Shown in pieces: positions 41,646 to 52,508 of a DNA stretch of 64,000 nt. The notes below the pieces were generated by a model that saw only the letters and a program-made list of their open reading frames with translations, did not search any database and was not told the origin of the DNA. The position numbers and the translations under genes were made by a program. Each line of letters begins with the position of its first letter. Within the stretch, counting starts at the first letter, position 1. This stretch comes from Zizania palustris (Eukaryota > Streptophyta > Magnoliopsida > Poales > Poaceae): the NCBI GenBank assembly GCA_019279435.1, contig JAAALK010000287.1:18228162-18292161 (forward strand), in the 5' to 3' direction.

Positions 41646-43286
41646 CACTAATCAATAATAAAGTCAAAAGATGGTATTTGTATTTTAGAGGTAAATTGAC
41701 TTTTTAGTAGTACTAGGTTATTATATTTGAAATAAAATTTTAACTCCAAACGCATTCTACTTTAGGACGGAGTGAGTGAGCGCTATTTAATAATTATATT
41801 TTAGTTCATTTATGGTAGTTAAAACTAATCTACACCGATTAAGTGTATTTAAAATAAATAATTAAAAAACCGGCTAACCAACTTAATTATGGAAAACAAT
41901 ATGCATGCATGTTGAAAAGTTTTTTGATTATTTCTTTTTATTAGTACATGTAATAATTAATATGCTAGCATACAAAGAAAAAAATTGCATGTATATGGAC
42001 TCACACATATTAAAGAAAGGTTATATGATTTATTACCTCTAAGAAGTAATAGGTCACCGATATCAAATCTAAGTTGTTGGATTGTATAGATTGAACGGTT
42101 CACAAAATTTGGGGATTTCATAAAATTCTCCCTATATTTGGCTAACTCAAAAGGATTGTAACCTAGCTTCGCTCTATTCAGTGAGTTAAAAAACGAAAAT
42201 ATATTCAGTAAAAGACCTTCCACATTTTTGCTTGAAATGTGGATTTAAAATATTATTTCAAAAATACAAAATTTAATATATTTAACAAGGTTACTGCTTA
42301 GGGAGACGAACATAACCAGCTTTATGCAGAAAGTATTCTTATAATAAAAAGTGACCGATCAAAGGTTAAAAAGTTTGGCTCCAATGCATAAATCATAATA
42401 CGCATCTTACAAGGAGACAAGATTTGGTGACCCCAATGGATTACTGTGGCAACAACTCCAAATTTGTATTGTGTTTGGGACCCCAAGATTAAAAGGCTAA
42501 CAATTTCGTGTCATATTCACGCATACTGTCGTCATTTGCGTCTGTTTCTGGCCATGATTATGAAAGAAAAATTAGGGTTCTAGCCAAAAGGCTTGGCAAC
42601 AAGCCAACAACCAGCAAATTGTTGGCAAGAAATCAAGGAAAAAAACGGGAGGGTCCATTTCAAGTACAGGAATCTAGGTCAGTCATATAAAAGAGAAAAA
42701 AACTAACTATTATATATACTCGACAATAAAAACATAATCAAGAATGATTGATGGACAAAGAAGCATATATCATACCATATTATATAGTGTCCCCTCAGCT
42801 CCTCTTGTAAGCTGTAACTCTACCTACATTTTGGAATTCCTTTAATGCATGTCTTCTATTGTAAGTTATGTGTTGCTTTCAAGAACTTAATGGTAGATCA
42901 CACATGCCCAAACCAACCGAGAGATATTATGATTAGATGCCAGTTGATTAATAGCCTTCTCAGTGCTAGCTGGTGTGCCTAGCTTGTAATACATCTCACA
43001 TAAATATAACAATACAATGCTCTTATATTACAAACAACAAAACAAATCGACTTATCTATATACTCTCCCTATCTCATAATATAACAATGTCAATTTATTT
43101 CAAATGTAATAACTTATAAAAGATAATTTTTGTCCATATATATTAGCCTCGGACTTGATTACTACGTGTTATTCCATCCAACCCTTTCCTTTCCGAGTTC
43201 TACTCATTTGTAGGTAGTATCGTTTCTTATTGCTCATTATTTTAATACATGTGTTTAAACCTAAAATTACTATATTTTTAAATAGG
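41646..43286. other. AT-rich region without recognisable genes
   Basis: Short ORFs (for example 41957-42223 minus and 42508-42690 plus) lack recognisable domains. A Stowaway-like fragment (CTCCCTATCTCATAATATAA) occurs near 43064. Nothing else is evident. Confidence 0.5.
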
Positions 43287-43295
43287 TAAGTAGCA

Positions 43296-43531
43296 GGGAA
43301 AATATCATATGCAATCACTCATTTGGTGCAAGCGTGCAATCAAGCGATCTGGTGTATTCAATCAAGCGATCCAACGGTTACATATGAAAGGGACTGAAAC
43401 CTAGTATTTTTTTACTTTTAACCCTTTTCATAACCCCTTTTATATGTAGCCGTTGGATCGTTTGATTGGATGCACTAGATCGCTTGATTGCACGCTTACA
43501 CCAAATGAGTGATTGCACAAGATATTGTGTC
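43296..43531. mobile_element. palindromic Mutator-type MITE, copy 1 of family B
   Basis: Two arms of about 100 bp are near-perfect complements (GATCGCTTGATTG and CAATCAAGCGATC blocks, with GGTTACATATGAAAGG near the centre). Flanks TAAGTAGCA (43287-43295) and TAAGTAACA (43532-43540) form a 9-bp duplication with one mismatch. Family partner at 47041-47263. A transcript would fold into a long hairpin and could feed small-RNA production. Confidence 0.8.
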
Positions 43532-43540
43532 TAAGTAACA

Positions 43541-44940
43541 TATGTGGTGTTGCAAGAACAAAAAGTTCACTAAAACAACACAGTAACAATCATACGTGTA
43601 TGATTTTTCCTGCACAAATAATCATCCTCACATTTGTTAAACTGCATTCATATACAGTTTTTTTAAGAAACGAAAGGAGTGATGCCTGATTAATTAAGGC
43701 TCTATTTTGAAAGCTTTTAGCCATTACAAATAGTCACATAATTTTCAACTCCCTAAAACAATGGAAATTTTCCTTTAATATTGTAAAATTTAATGGTTAT
43801 ACAAAAATTAGAAATAAACTAAATATCAGCTTTCTAAATTTTTACTAACTTGATTCACATCATATGCTTCATATATTTTTTACTTACTCGAGTAAGGGTT
43901 CTTTGGAACACATAAATTTTACAGAATTTATGAAGAAATTACATTAAATTCTTTAAAATTTCTTTTGAAAAAACTCAGTTCCACACTAACATGAACCCTA
44001 ACAGTCTACAAAAGTTAAAAAGGAAGGGGAAGAGGAGACAAACACAGATTCGATACTAATGTGATAGCTACCAACATTTATGTTGTCTAAACATCTAGGT
44101 ATATTGCCTAAACGTACGGTTTACTATATATTTTGTTTCTTTGCTACCAACAAAAGAAAAATAGTGTAATATTGTTTAAAATAAATTAAATATATTTTTA
44201 TATGATATATGTTATTCACTTTTAATTATATGCATCAATCTATTTTTATTAATTTATTATACAATATTAAATAGTATGAAAGAGTAACCGTGAAAACTAC
44301 AGTATGAATAGATGGGTGGCAGATTCACCACAAGTAGCTAGTATAGATCGCCTACATATACGGTTTACTATTTTGTTTCAGGAAGAAATGCCACGGCAGC
44401 GGAATCGTCGAAATTCACAAAATTTACTCGAATTTCATCGGGAACAGTACGGGATTCTGATGAATTTTTTGATAAAAAACAAATTTAAATCATAAAAATG
44501 GCCGAAATTCATGAAATTCAGCTGAATTTTGTCGAGATCGTGAACCGTTGTTTGGACCCTTGTAGCTGTGTGCGAGCCATAGAGCTGAGAATGAATAATG
44601 CAATATGTCACGTAGAAGCATGTGTACATGCATGATTACAGGCTTTGCGAAATTACGATCTGACATCCAAATTAAGCACACATTGTATGTAAAAAGAAAT
44701 CATCACCAACGACGACTCGAAAGCATAACGTGGTAAAATCTCGTCGGTTACGAGAGATCCAAATGAAAAAACAACTAAATGTCAAAGTCTAAACTCCCTG
44801 GTCAACAACATGAGCTATTAATGTTCCCCTGTTTCGAAATATTCCATGCATAGTTAAGATGCATTGGATCAATAAACTACACTGAGAATCTTACTGTTGC
44901 TGTCTGCGCAAACACTTATTAATTTAATCCTTCACCGTGG
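43541..44940. other. AT-rich region without recognisable genes
   Basis: I see no gene or delimitable element. Around 44400-44530 there are repeated GAAATTCATGAAATT and CGAATTTCATCGG strings, a pattern common in dispersed grass repeats. A 63-codon ORF at 44304 has no recognisable features. Confidence 0.4.
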
Positions 44941-44941
44941 A

Positions 44942-45155
44942 TGTTATTGCTAAAACGTTCAACTCTTTTCTTGGTGCCGCTGTTACGTGTTTATTCAGCT
45001 GAGGACCGAACTGCGCTTAGCTTCCTACATGCATGGAGGAGATAAACATGAGAAAATCAAGGGAAGTTATGTTACATAGCAACACACAACGCATGTACCT
45101 AAGCTACACGTACATCCCTATCTGAATGCCTATCTGAAGTTATTCTTATCTTCTA
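44942..45155 (-). repeat. LTR of the old copia element (3' LTR in element orientation)
   Basis: It aligns with 50159-50316 plus 61475-61515 with many substitutions. A purine tract (ATTGGGGAGGAGTAT on the minus strand) lies on the other side of the Stowaway MITE at about 45402-45416. Confidence 0.7.
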
Positions 45156-45399
45156 CTCCCTCCTTCAATTCCCTCAATATAGGGAGACGTATAATATTTT
45201 TTTACAAATACCAAGTCACTTGCGATATGTGTTGTATGGCCTTACAATATAAGCTTCATGGTCACCTGCATGCAGCAACCTCTCATAGAAAACTCTTCAA
45301 AAATCGGCAACCATTTATTAATAGTGTATAATGGCTAAATACACATTATATTATGAGAATTAGATCAAAAAATTATAAGCCTTGTATTACAGGAGGGAG
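45156..45399. mobile_element. Stowaway MITE
   Basis: Termini CTCCCTCCTTCAATTCC and TGTATTACAGGAGGGAG are flanked by TA (45154-45155 and 45400-45401). This is the Stowaway (Tc1/Mariner-derived) signature. 244 bp, non-coding. It inserted at the junction of LTR and purine tract. Confidence 0.85.
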
Positions 45400-45887
45400 T
45401 AATACTCCTCCCCAATCACAAATTTTCAAGATTGAGATTGACCTTCAACATCTACTACTTGATCTTCAGTTGGCATAAACTGAAACTCTAATTGTTTTTT
45501 ATCACTCTTTCTCTTACAAAATAATAATCAATCTCTTTCTTGCATGAAAAATTGGATTAGTTGTTAAGTATGTTGCACCCAAATTGTCACTCTATAAATG
45601 AGCTACTTGTGACATTTGTATATTTAGTTCTTTTAATAAAGACTGAGCCCATATTATTTCTATTGTTGCATTAGCTAAGGCTTTGTACTTAGACTCTGTA
45701 CTAGAGTGGGATAGAGTTGCTTATTTTCTTACACTCCATGATACTATATTAGACCCCAAGAGTACAAAAAAATCCACTGATTGATCTTCTATCAATATCA
45801 GAAAGTGTACTTACTCTTATTGACTTAGATTTTCTAATTTTAACGTCAAGATCGGTCATTCCTTGAATATATCTCAAGATTATTTTT

Positions 45888-46033
45888 GGGGAAATTACTC
45901 ATATGTCATTATATTTTTCAAGAATTATCTACATGCTAGTGTTAGTAACTGTGGTGGCTCTCATTTGTCATTGACACGCCGATGGCATATTGGCAAACCG
46001 TGAAAATTATAATATCACACAAGAAATTAACCC
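45888..46033. mobile_element. small Mutator-type MITE, copy 2 of family A
   Basis: Termini GGGGAAATTACTC and GAAATTAACCC are flanked by the exact 9-bp duplication ATTATTTTT (45879-45887 and 46034-46042). It is the reverse complement of the copy at 2329-2473, with moderate divergence. It sits in the RNase H region of the old copia element. Confidence 0.85.
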
Positions 46034-47040
46034 ATTATTTTTCCTGTTGTCCAATGGTCAGTTATTGGCGAATGTAAGAACTGACATACTTTATTAACAA
46101 AGAATAAATATCGAGCATAATAAAAGTAAGATACAGTAAAGCTCTTATCATACTCTTGTATTATGTAGAATCCTTGGGTCATAAAGGATTACCTTCATGA
46201 GACGACAGTTTTTCTGAGGTTGATAGAGGAGTACTTAAAGGCTTGCAATTCTTCATCCCAGCTCTTTTATCCAGACATATTGCATATTTCTCTTGGGAGA
46301 GAATTACCTTCTTTTACTTTATTTACCTCTATACCAAGGAAGTAAAGCAATTCTCCAAGATCCTTTATTACAAACTCTTGTTTAAGTCCCTTGAGTAGAG
46401 TTGTAGTAACTAGCAACAATGATATCATATACATAAATAAGAATAAAGATAGATGTGTTACCCTTGTTATAAAAGAACAGTGAAGCATTGTATCTACTTT
46501 TGAGGCCACAAATCCTAGATCACATAGCCTTGTACTCAAACGGGAATATCATGCCCTTGGTGTTTATTTAAGACAATATAGTGACTTGTCTAGCTTAAAA
46601 ATAAAGTCATGTCTATTTCTATCTTCGTACTCAGGTGATTGTCTCATGTACACATCTTCCTCCAGAATACCATGAAGAAACACGTTCTGAACATCCAGTT
46701 GTCTAAGATTCTATCCCTTAGAAATAGCTAGAGACAAAATAATTCTAATGGTGATAGCTTTTACCACGGGGCTAAACGTGTCTTCATAATCTATCCCATA
46801 CCTCTCTTTAAAACCTTTCGCAACTAGACGGGCTTTGTAACAGTCTAAACTGTTATCAGCCTTTCTTTTAATCTTATACACCCACTTGCATTCTATAATA
46901 TTTCTTTCTTTCTTTGGCGGGATAAGATGCCATGTGTTATTGTGCATTAAAGCTTCGTATTCAAGATCCATAGCATGTTTCTATTCTTTGTGTGTTAAGG
47001 CTTCTTCTAGATACTGAGACTCCCTTGTGGCTGTAAAAAG

Positions 47041-47263
47041 GGGGAAATATCTTGTGCAATCACTTATTTGGTGCAAGCGTGCAATCAAACGATCTGGTGC
47101 ATCCAATCAAGCGATCCAACGGTTACATATGAAAGGGGTTAAAAGTAAAAAAGTACTAGGTTTCAGCCCCTTTCATATGTAACCGTTGGATCGCTTGATT
47201 GGATGCACCAGATCGCTTGATTGCATGCTTGCACCAAATGAATGATTGCATATGATATTCCCC
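47041..47263. mobile_element. palindromic Mutator-type MITE, copy 2 of family B
   Basis: The exact 10-bp direct repeat CTGTAAAAAG flanks it (47031-47040 and 47264-47273). The ends are GGGGAAATATC and GATATTCCCC. The two arms are nearly perfect complements around a centre of GTAAAAAAGTAC, and the sequence matches 43296-43531. A 9-10 bp duplication indicates Mutator-type mobilisation. It lies in the hinge between integrase and RT of the old copia pol. Confidence 0.88.
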
Positions 47264-49164
47264 CTGTAAAAAGAGATTGCTTATCATATTGAATAGTGCA
47301 TCAAAGTATACCTTTTGTTTTGAAATACCACTCTGTAATCGAGTATGAAGCATTCTTATTAGTGGCGCGACTTCAGTTTGTACAGCCACAACCAAAGGAA
47401 TGAACATGACAGCCACATCATCCACAACCGATCCAATTAGAGCTAGTGCAATTAATGACACATGGTCACCAAGTGTTGTTACATGTTCACCAAATGTCAC
47501 ATCCTACAAACATTGAATCGGTGCAGTAGTAGTATAATCAATCGGTGCAGTGGTGGTAGCATGAGAACCTATTGGAATGATGGGGCGGTCACCAAGCGAT
47601 GTCACAATGGCGGGAATGATGACAAGTGTCACCATCTCATTTTGCTCCCCCTCATTCTTGTGACTAAAATGACATGATCTAGGCATCGATCATAGAGTGG
47701 TAGAACTAGTGCTATGGGCGGCACCATGTGGTGTACTGAGCACTTATTTTGTCCATGTAGAAATTAGTGCCAATGGTGTACTGCTTGTATGGATGCTACC
47801 ATGATCTGCTATGTGTACCTGTAGGCGCCCTTATGATTGCTCATTTAACTCATTAGTCTCAACAAGGTTATGGTCATTAGTCATAGGATTAAGCACGTGA
47901 TTAGCACCCCTAGCAGTGTCAAAATTCAGATAAACAAGCTAGAACTAGAGACAAGCATCGGTGTTGGGATGTAATTGAGCAAAAGGAAAAATAGTTTTAT
48001 CAAATACCATATCATGAGATATATATATATACTCGACTAGTGGAGATGTCGCGACACTTAAATCCCTTTTGAGTGTTCCTATATCCAATGAAAACACGCT
48101 ATTTTTAACGGAATTGAAGCTTCCAAGTGTTATATAATCTAAGATTAGGCCAACAAGCACACCCAAAAGTTCTAAATTAATGATGTATGGGCTTGTTTTT
48201 ATGAAAGAGTCGTTCCAAAGGAGTAGAATAATCAATGACCTTGGATGGTGTACGATTAATAAGATAAGTGGCAATAAGAAAAGCTTCATCCCAAAATTTA
48301 AGAGACATGGATCCATGCGCAAGGATGGATAGACCAACTTCTACTTTTGTTGGTGAGTGTGAGGACATGAAACGCGATGAGTAATGCCTATCTTGGAAAA
48401 CATGGAGTGTAATTTTTCATATTCACTACCTCAATCATTTTGCATAGCTATGATTTTCCTATTAAACAATCTTTCAACCAAATGTTGAAAGTCATTGAAG
48501 ACCTAAAACACATCGTATTTAAACTTGAGAAGATAAATCCAAGTGAATTTACTAAAATTATCAATGAAATTGACATAATACTTTTTGCCTCCAACAGATT
48601 CAGGAGTTGAGCCCCAAACACTCGAGTAAATAAGATCTAAAGGGAATTTAGACACACTTGATAATTTGGTAAATAGTAATTGATGACTCTTGGCTATTTG
48701 ACAGGCATCACAGACTTCATAACTCATGGACTTTGCTAAACATGGTAACTTATTTGTACTAACAACTTTTTGAACATTAGCTAAAGAATGATGACCTAGT
48801 CAATTGTGTCACTTCTCAATAGAAGGTCTAATGACTCCAAGAACTTGTTTTGATGTAGATTCCAAGGGATAGACACCATTGCGACATTGTCCTCTAAGTA
48901 GAATGTTCTTCGTTTGCCAATCCTTTATAAAGAAAAGATTTAGATAAACTTCTAAATAGGAAAAATTGTCATATATAAAACGACAAACAAAAATAAGATT
49001 TTTCATGGCCCTTGAAGCATATAGAACATTGTTTAAATGTAAATTTCGACTAGGGGTACAATATGACTAATATCCATACCTAGACTACTTGCCATGTGAA
49101 TCTGATCTCTTCTAGTGTATCTTTATCTTGTATTTAACTTGTTTGATTTACCTTTATCTAGGTA

Positions 49165-50091
49165 CTAATTTGTATCAATGTCATAAGCATGTGTAGCAGC
49201 AGCAACACTCTTTATGTCGAGAGCAACAAAATCTTCATCAAACATGTGCCAAGAATCAACAATGGTGTGACCAACCTTACCACACAATTGACACGTAGGT
49301 CGCTTATTTCCATTCTTGTTATTGGTGCAGCCTCCTCTAGAATTGTTGCTTCCATCACGGTTATGTCCGTGACCATGGCCTCTGCCACCATGGTTCAAAT
49401 ATCCACATCCTCCACCATAACGAGTCATATGTGCCTGATATCTAAATTGATGTATGTTATGGCAATTTTCAAAACTAAGGAGTTGAGTGTATAACCCTGC
49501 CACTGTGACTAGCTCCAATCTTCCAACGACTCACATCACAACTGGCTCGTAGCTCTAATCAAGGCTGGCTAGGATATAGCCAACCATGTCTTCATCGTCC
49601 ATCGTCTTCCCAGCATACGCTATTTCATCATTGAGGGATTTCATCTTGAACATGTATTCAATAATACTTGTGATACCCTTTGTAGTGGTTTCAAGAGAAA
49701 TTCTTGTATTCACCTATCTTGCCTGTGTTTGTGCTGAAAACATCTCATTGATGGCTTTCAAAACCTGTGCAATAGTTTCCAAATTCACCACTTGCATGAG
49801 CACTTCTTTGGACACTGTTGATAGGAGTAACCCAAGAAGTTGCTGATCGGCAATGATCCATTCATCATATGTTAGATTTGCTTTCTTCATTGCCATGTCA
49901 TCGTCATTGATGATGATCATCAGCTATTCAGGAGCGGTCGTTGAGCCGGTAAGAAATCCCTCCATTTGAGTTCCCTGGACTGCAGGAAGAATCTACACCT
50001 TCCAGAGAAGGAAATTCACCTTCGCCAGTTTCTCCGTGACGACCTGGCCAAAGAACGGATTTGTGGTGGCTCCCGTAGATGAGCTTGCCAT
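49165..50091 (-). pseudogene. gag: old copia gag remnant
   Basis: ATG (minus strand, 50091-50089) opens MASSSTGATTNPFFGQVVTE. The UBN2-type capsid region includes DEWIIADQQLLGLLLSTVSK and INEMFSAQTQAR. A zinc knuckle with CQLCGKVGHTIVDSW is encoded near 49250-49300, with the final Cys replaced. Stops occur near 49995, 49925 and 49715. A Gly/His/Asn-rich stretch precedes the knuckle. Length and domain order fit short-LTR copia gag proteins. Confidence 0.8.
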
Positions 50092-50143
50092 GACTTGAAT
50101 GTAGATTAGATGTGGACTAGATGTTTTCTTAGAGTTGGAGGAA

Positions 50144-50158
50144 CGGGCTCTGATACCA
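50144..50158 (-). other. primer-binding site of the old copia element
   Basis: The minus strand reads TGGTATCAGAGCCCG, complementary to the initiator Met-tRNA 3' end, and directly abuts the LTR that starts at 50159. It fixes the element's orientation as minus. Confidence 0.85.
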
Positions 50159-50316
50159 TATCAGTTTGGCTAAAGCATTCAACCCTTCTCTCGGTGCCAT
50201 TGTTATGTGTTTATTCATCTGAGAACTGCCCTCAGCGTGCCACATACATGGAGGAGATAAACATGAGAAATCAAGGGAAATTATGTTACATAAGAGCATA
50301 CAATGCATATCTCTAA
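50159..50316 (-). repeat. LTR of the old copia element (5' LTR in element orientation), interrupted
   Basis: It shares GTTATGTGTTTATTCATCTG and GGAGGAGATAAACATGAGAA with 44990-45060. It is broken at 50316 by a Tourist-like MITE and resumes at 61475 (GCTATACATACATTCCTATC). Confidence 0.75.
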
Positions 50317-50452
50317 GAGCATCTCCGTTGTACTTGTTATTTTTGACTTGCTATTCATAGCAATAGCAAACCTTTCTATTCAAATTGACTTGCTATTTTG
50401 CTATTCACTCCAATGTACTTGCTAAATATGACTTCTTTTTTTAATGTAGATA

Positions 50453-52444
50453 TGAGAAACCAAGGGTTGGTTTCAGAGTGTGATGAGTGATTGACAGGCT
50501 TTTACCCTCTGGTTCGAAGGGGTACCTCCGAAGGGGGTTCGGAGGTTGGAACTCCGAAGAGTTCGGTGGTTTGGTTGTTGTGGTTGTTGCAGCGGAGTGT
50601 GCCTGTCGGAGGGGTCCGACAATACACGGTGACTGGGTTGTACCGAAGGTCTAGGTACTTTGGGCGGTACACCGGAGTGTGTGCCGAAGGTTGCTAACCC
50701 GGAGAGGTCTCCGGAGTACTGGAAACACTTGTCTGTTTGTCTGTGGTGCGCAGGGGACCTCGAAGGCGACGGACAGGTTCGTAGCAGGTGAACCTGGGTC
50801 AAGCGGGAGGCTTGATGCCAGGGGAGCGGGGAGCTCCGTCATAGTGGCTGTGAAGGGGTCCAGGTCGGACCTCGGGTCGAGGTGCACCAGGAGAAGGCAG
50901 TAAGTGCGGAGCATGGCTCCGGGTGAAGGTACTCCGAGTCAAAGTACTCGGAGGCGAGTCACTTCGAAGGGTACTCCGGATGGAGTGACTTCGGAGTTTG
51001 GTGGTTCAAGTCCTCTACGGAGGCAAGGCGTTCGAAGTGTGCTCCGGAGGGAGACATTCAAAGGTACCCGACGAAGGTCTCAGAAGTCGAGGCGCATCGA
51101 AGGCATGGTCCGGGTGAGGCTCATCGAGGAGTGTGCTCGGGGAGAGACACTGCGGTGAAGTGCTCATGGAATGCTTCGTGCGGAGGCCTTGGACGAAGGA
51201 GGGACTTCGAAGGGTGGTACTCCGAAGGTGGGGCTTCGGAGTGAAGAAGGCTTCGGAGCGAGGCTAGCTCCGGAGCGAGGTTGACTTGTGGTACTTCGGC
51301 CATGCATGGCTTCGGTACACGGACTGACGGAGTTCGAGCTGGGAGAAGCTGCGAGGTCGTGGTGGTCCACTCCGAAGGTGTTGGTGCGAAGGCCCAAGGG
51401 CTTTGACGGCTTCGGCTCAAAACCGTCACTGTATCGGAGGCTGACTTCGGTGAAGCGAAGGCCGTCAGGCTCAAGGCTTCTCACCGAAGCTACCGCACCC
51501 CTCGCGTGTGAAGGGGGGCTTCAGAAAGGTCAAAGACTGCAAAGGCTGGCATTGTCTGCTCTGCAAAAAGCTGACGTTGTCCTCTCTGCAAAACCTGACA
51601 GAGAAGCCTCCAAAATAAAGTTGACTACCTTTTGTACCCCTCAGTTCTGATGAGACAAAACCTTTGTAACCCTAGGGGTAAAGTAGTCAATTCACTTGGA
51701 TGAATAGTGGCTATAAATATGGGGGCTGGGTAGGTAACATCAAACACTTTGAGCATTTACTGTTGAGCTCTTGTACTAGCCCCACATACGTTGTATTCAT
51801 CCAGTGAGTTCTTTTACTGTGTTCCTTGTTCAAGCGGCGAAGCCCTGCTTCTGTGTGGTCTTTTTGCTTGAACTTGTTTGCATACCTCGCTAGTTGTAGT
51901 GCACCGAAGCCTGTCTTGGTGAAGGGTGTTTTGTGCGAAGTGTGCGTTTCAGTGTGAGTTCGCTCTGTGTAACAGAAGGCTAGACCTTGCTGCTTACTAG
52001 CGAAGCCCTAATTGAAGCCCGTTTAAGCTTCGCGTGTCAAAGCCCCTAGCGAAGTCTGTTGGTGTGCGTTTAGACCTTCGGTGTACGAAGCCCAGCACCT
52101 ATTGCTGTCGCTAAGTATTAGGTCGAAGTCCTCAAAGGGGAGTCCACTCTTGCGAAGGGTGAAGTGCGAAGCCTGCTCGAAGCACCCTGTGTGCGGAGCC
52201 TGCACTGACTTAGCAGAGTTGTTTTCGGGGTTGTGGGTGGAGCGAAGTCTGCTTGTCTTCGGACTTTGACTCCTTGCGAAGCCTGTGTTCGGAGCTGTCA
52301 AATACCTCCGAACCAGACCTTCGAAGGTTGGTGTTCGAAGCCTGTTCCGCAGTAGACAGAGTTAAAAAAACGAATGTTGTTTTTAGCCTGGATTTTTAAA
52401 AGCTCCCATTCACCCCCCCTCTGGTCGCCGTTTCCGGTCCAACA
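50453..52444 (+). repeat. SIRE-2 5' LTR
   Basis: 1,992 bp, TGAGAAACC...GGTCCAACA. TATAAATA at 51712-51719 is the probable promoter. Dense CGAAG/CGGAG motifs occur upstream and downstream. The ORFs within are not genes. Confidence 0.92.
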
Positions 52445-52446
52445 AT

Positions 52447-52458
52447 TGGTATCAGAGC
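52447..52458 (+). other. SIRE-2 primer-binding site
   Basis: TGGTATCAGAGC, two bases after the LTR, is an exact match to the initiator Met-tRNA type PBS. The equivalent site is deleted in SIRE-1. Confidence 0.92.
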
Positions 52459-52508
52459 AGGTTAAGATCACCAGTTGACCTTAACCGGTTTTGTGATCAG
52501 TTGGCGAC

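Larger units (their letters stand above)
45430..49110 (-). pseudogene. pol: old copia pol remnant (integrase, RT, RNase H)
   Basis: Read right to left: pre-integrase region (LLRGQCRNGVYPLESTSKQV near 48900), integrase finger (CDACQIAKSHQ near 48705), integrase core (NFIDNFSKFTWIYLLKFK near 48560; KFWDEAFLIATYLINRTPSK near 48270), then a long hinge. RT starts near 46990 (NTWHLIPPKKERNIIECKWV; RLVAKGFKERYGIDYEDTFSPVV). The catalytic YVDD has become YVYD at about 46424-46435, removing one catalytic aspartate. The protease aspartate region is missing, and frameshifts are frequent. MITEs at 47041-47263 and 45888-46033 interrupt it. No function remains. Confidence 0.8.

Noticed and set aside
41957..42223. 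88-codon minus-strand ORF with a plausible helical centre
   Set aside because: No motif or context; it could be a decayed fragment but I cannot support it.
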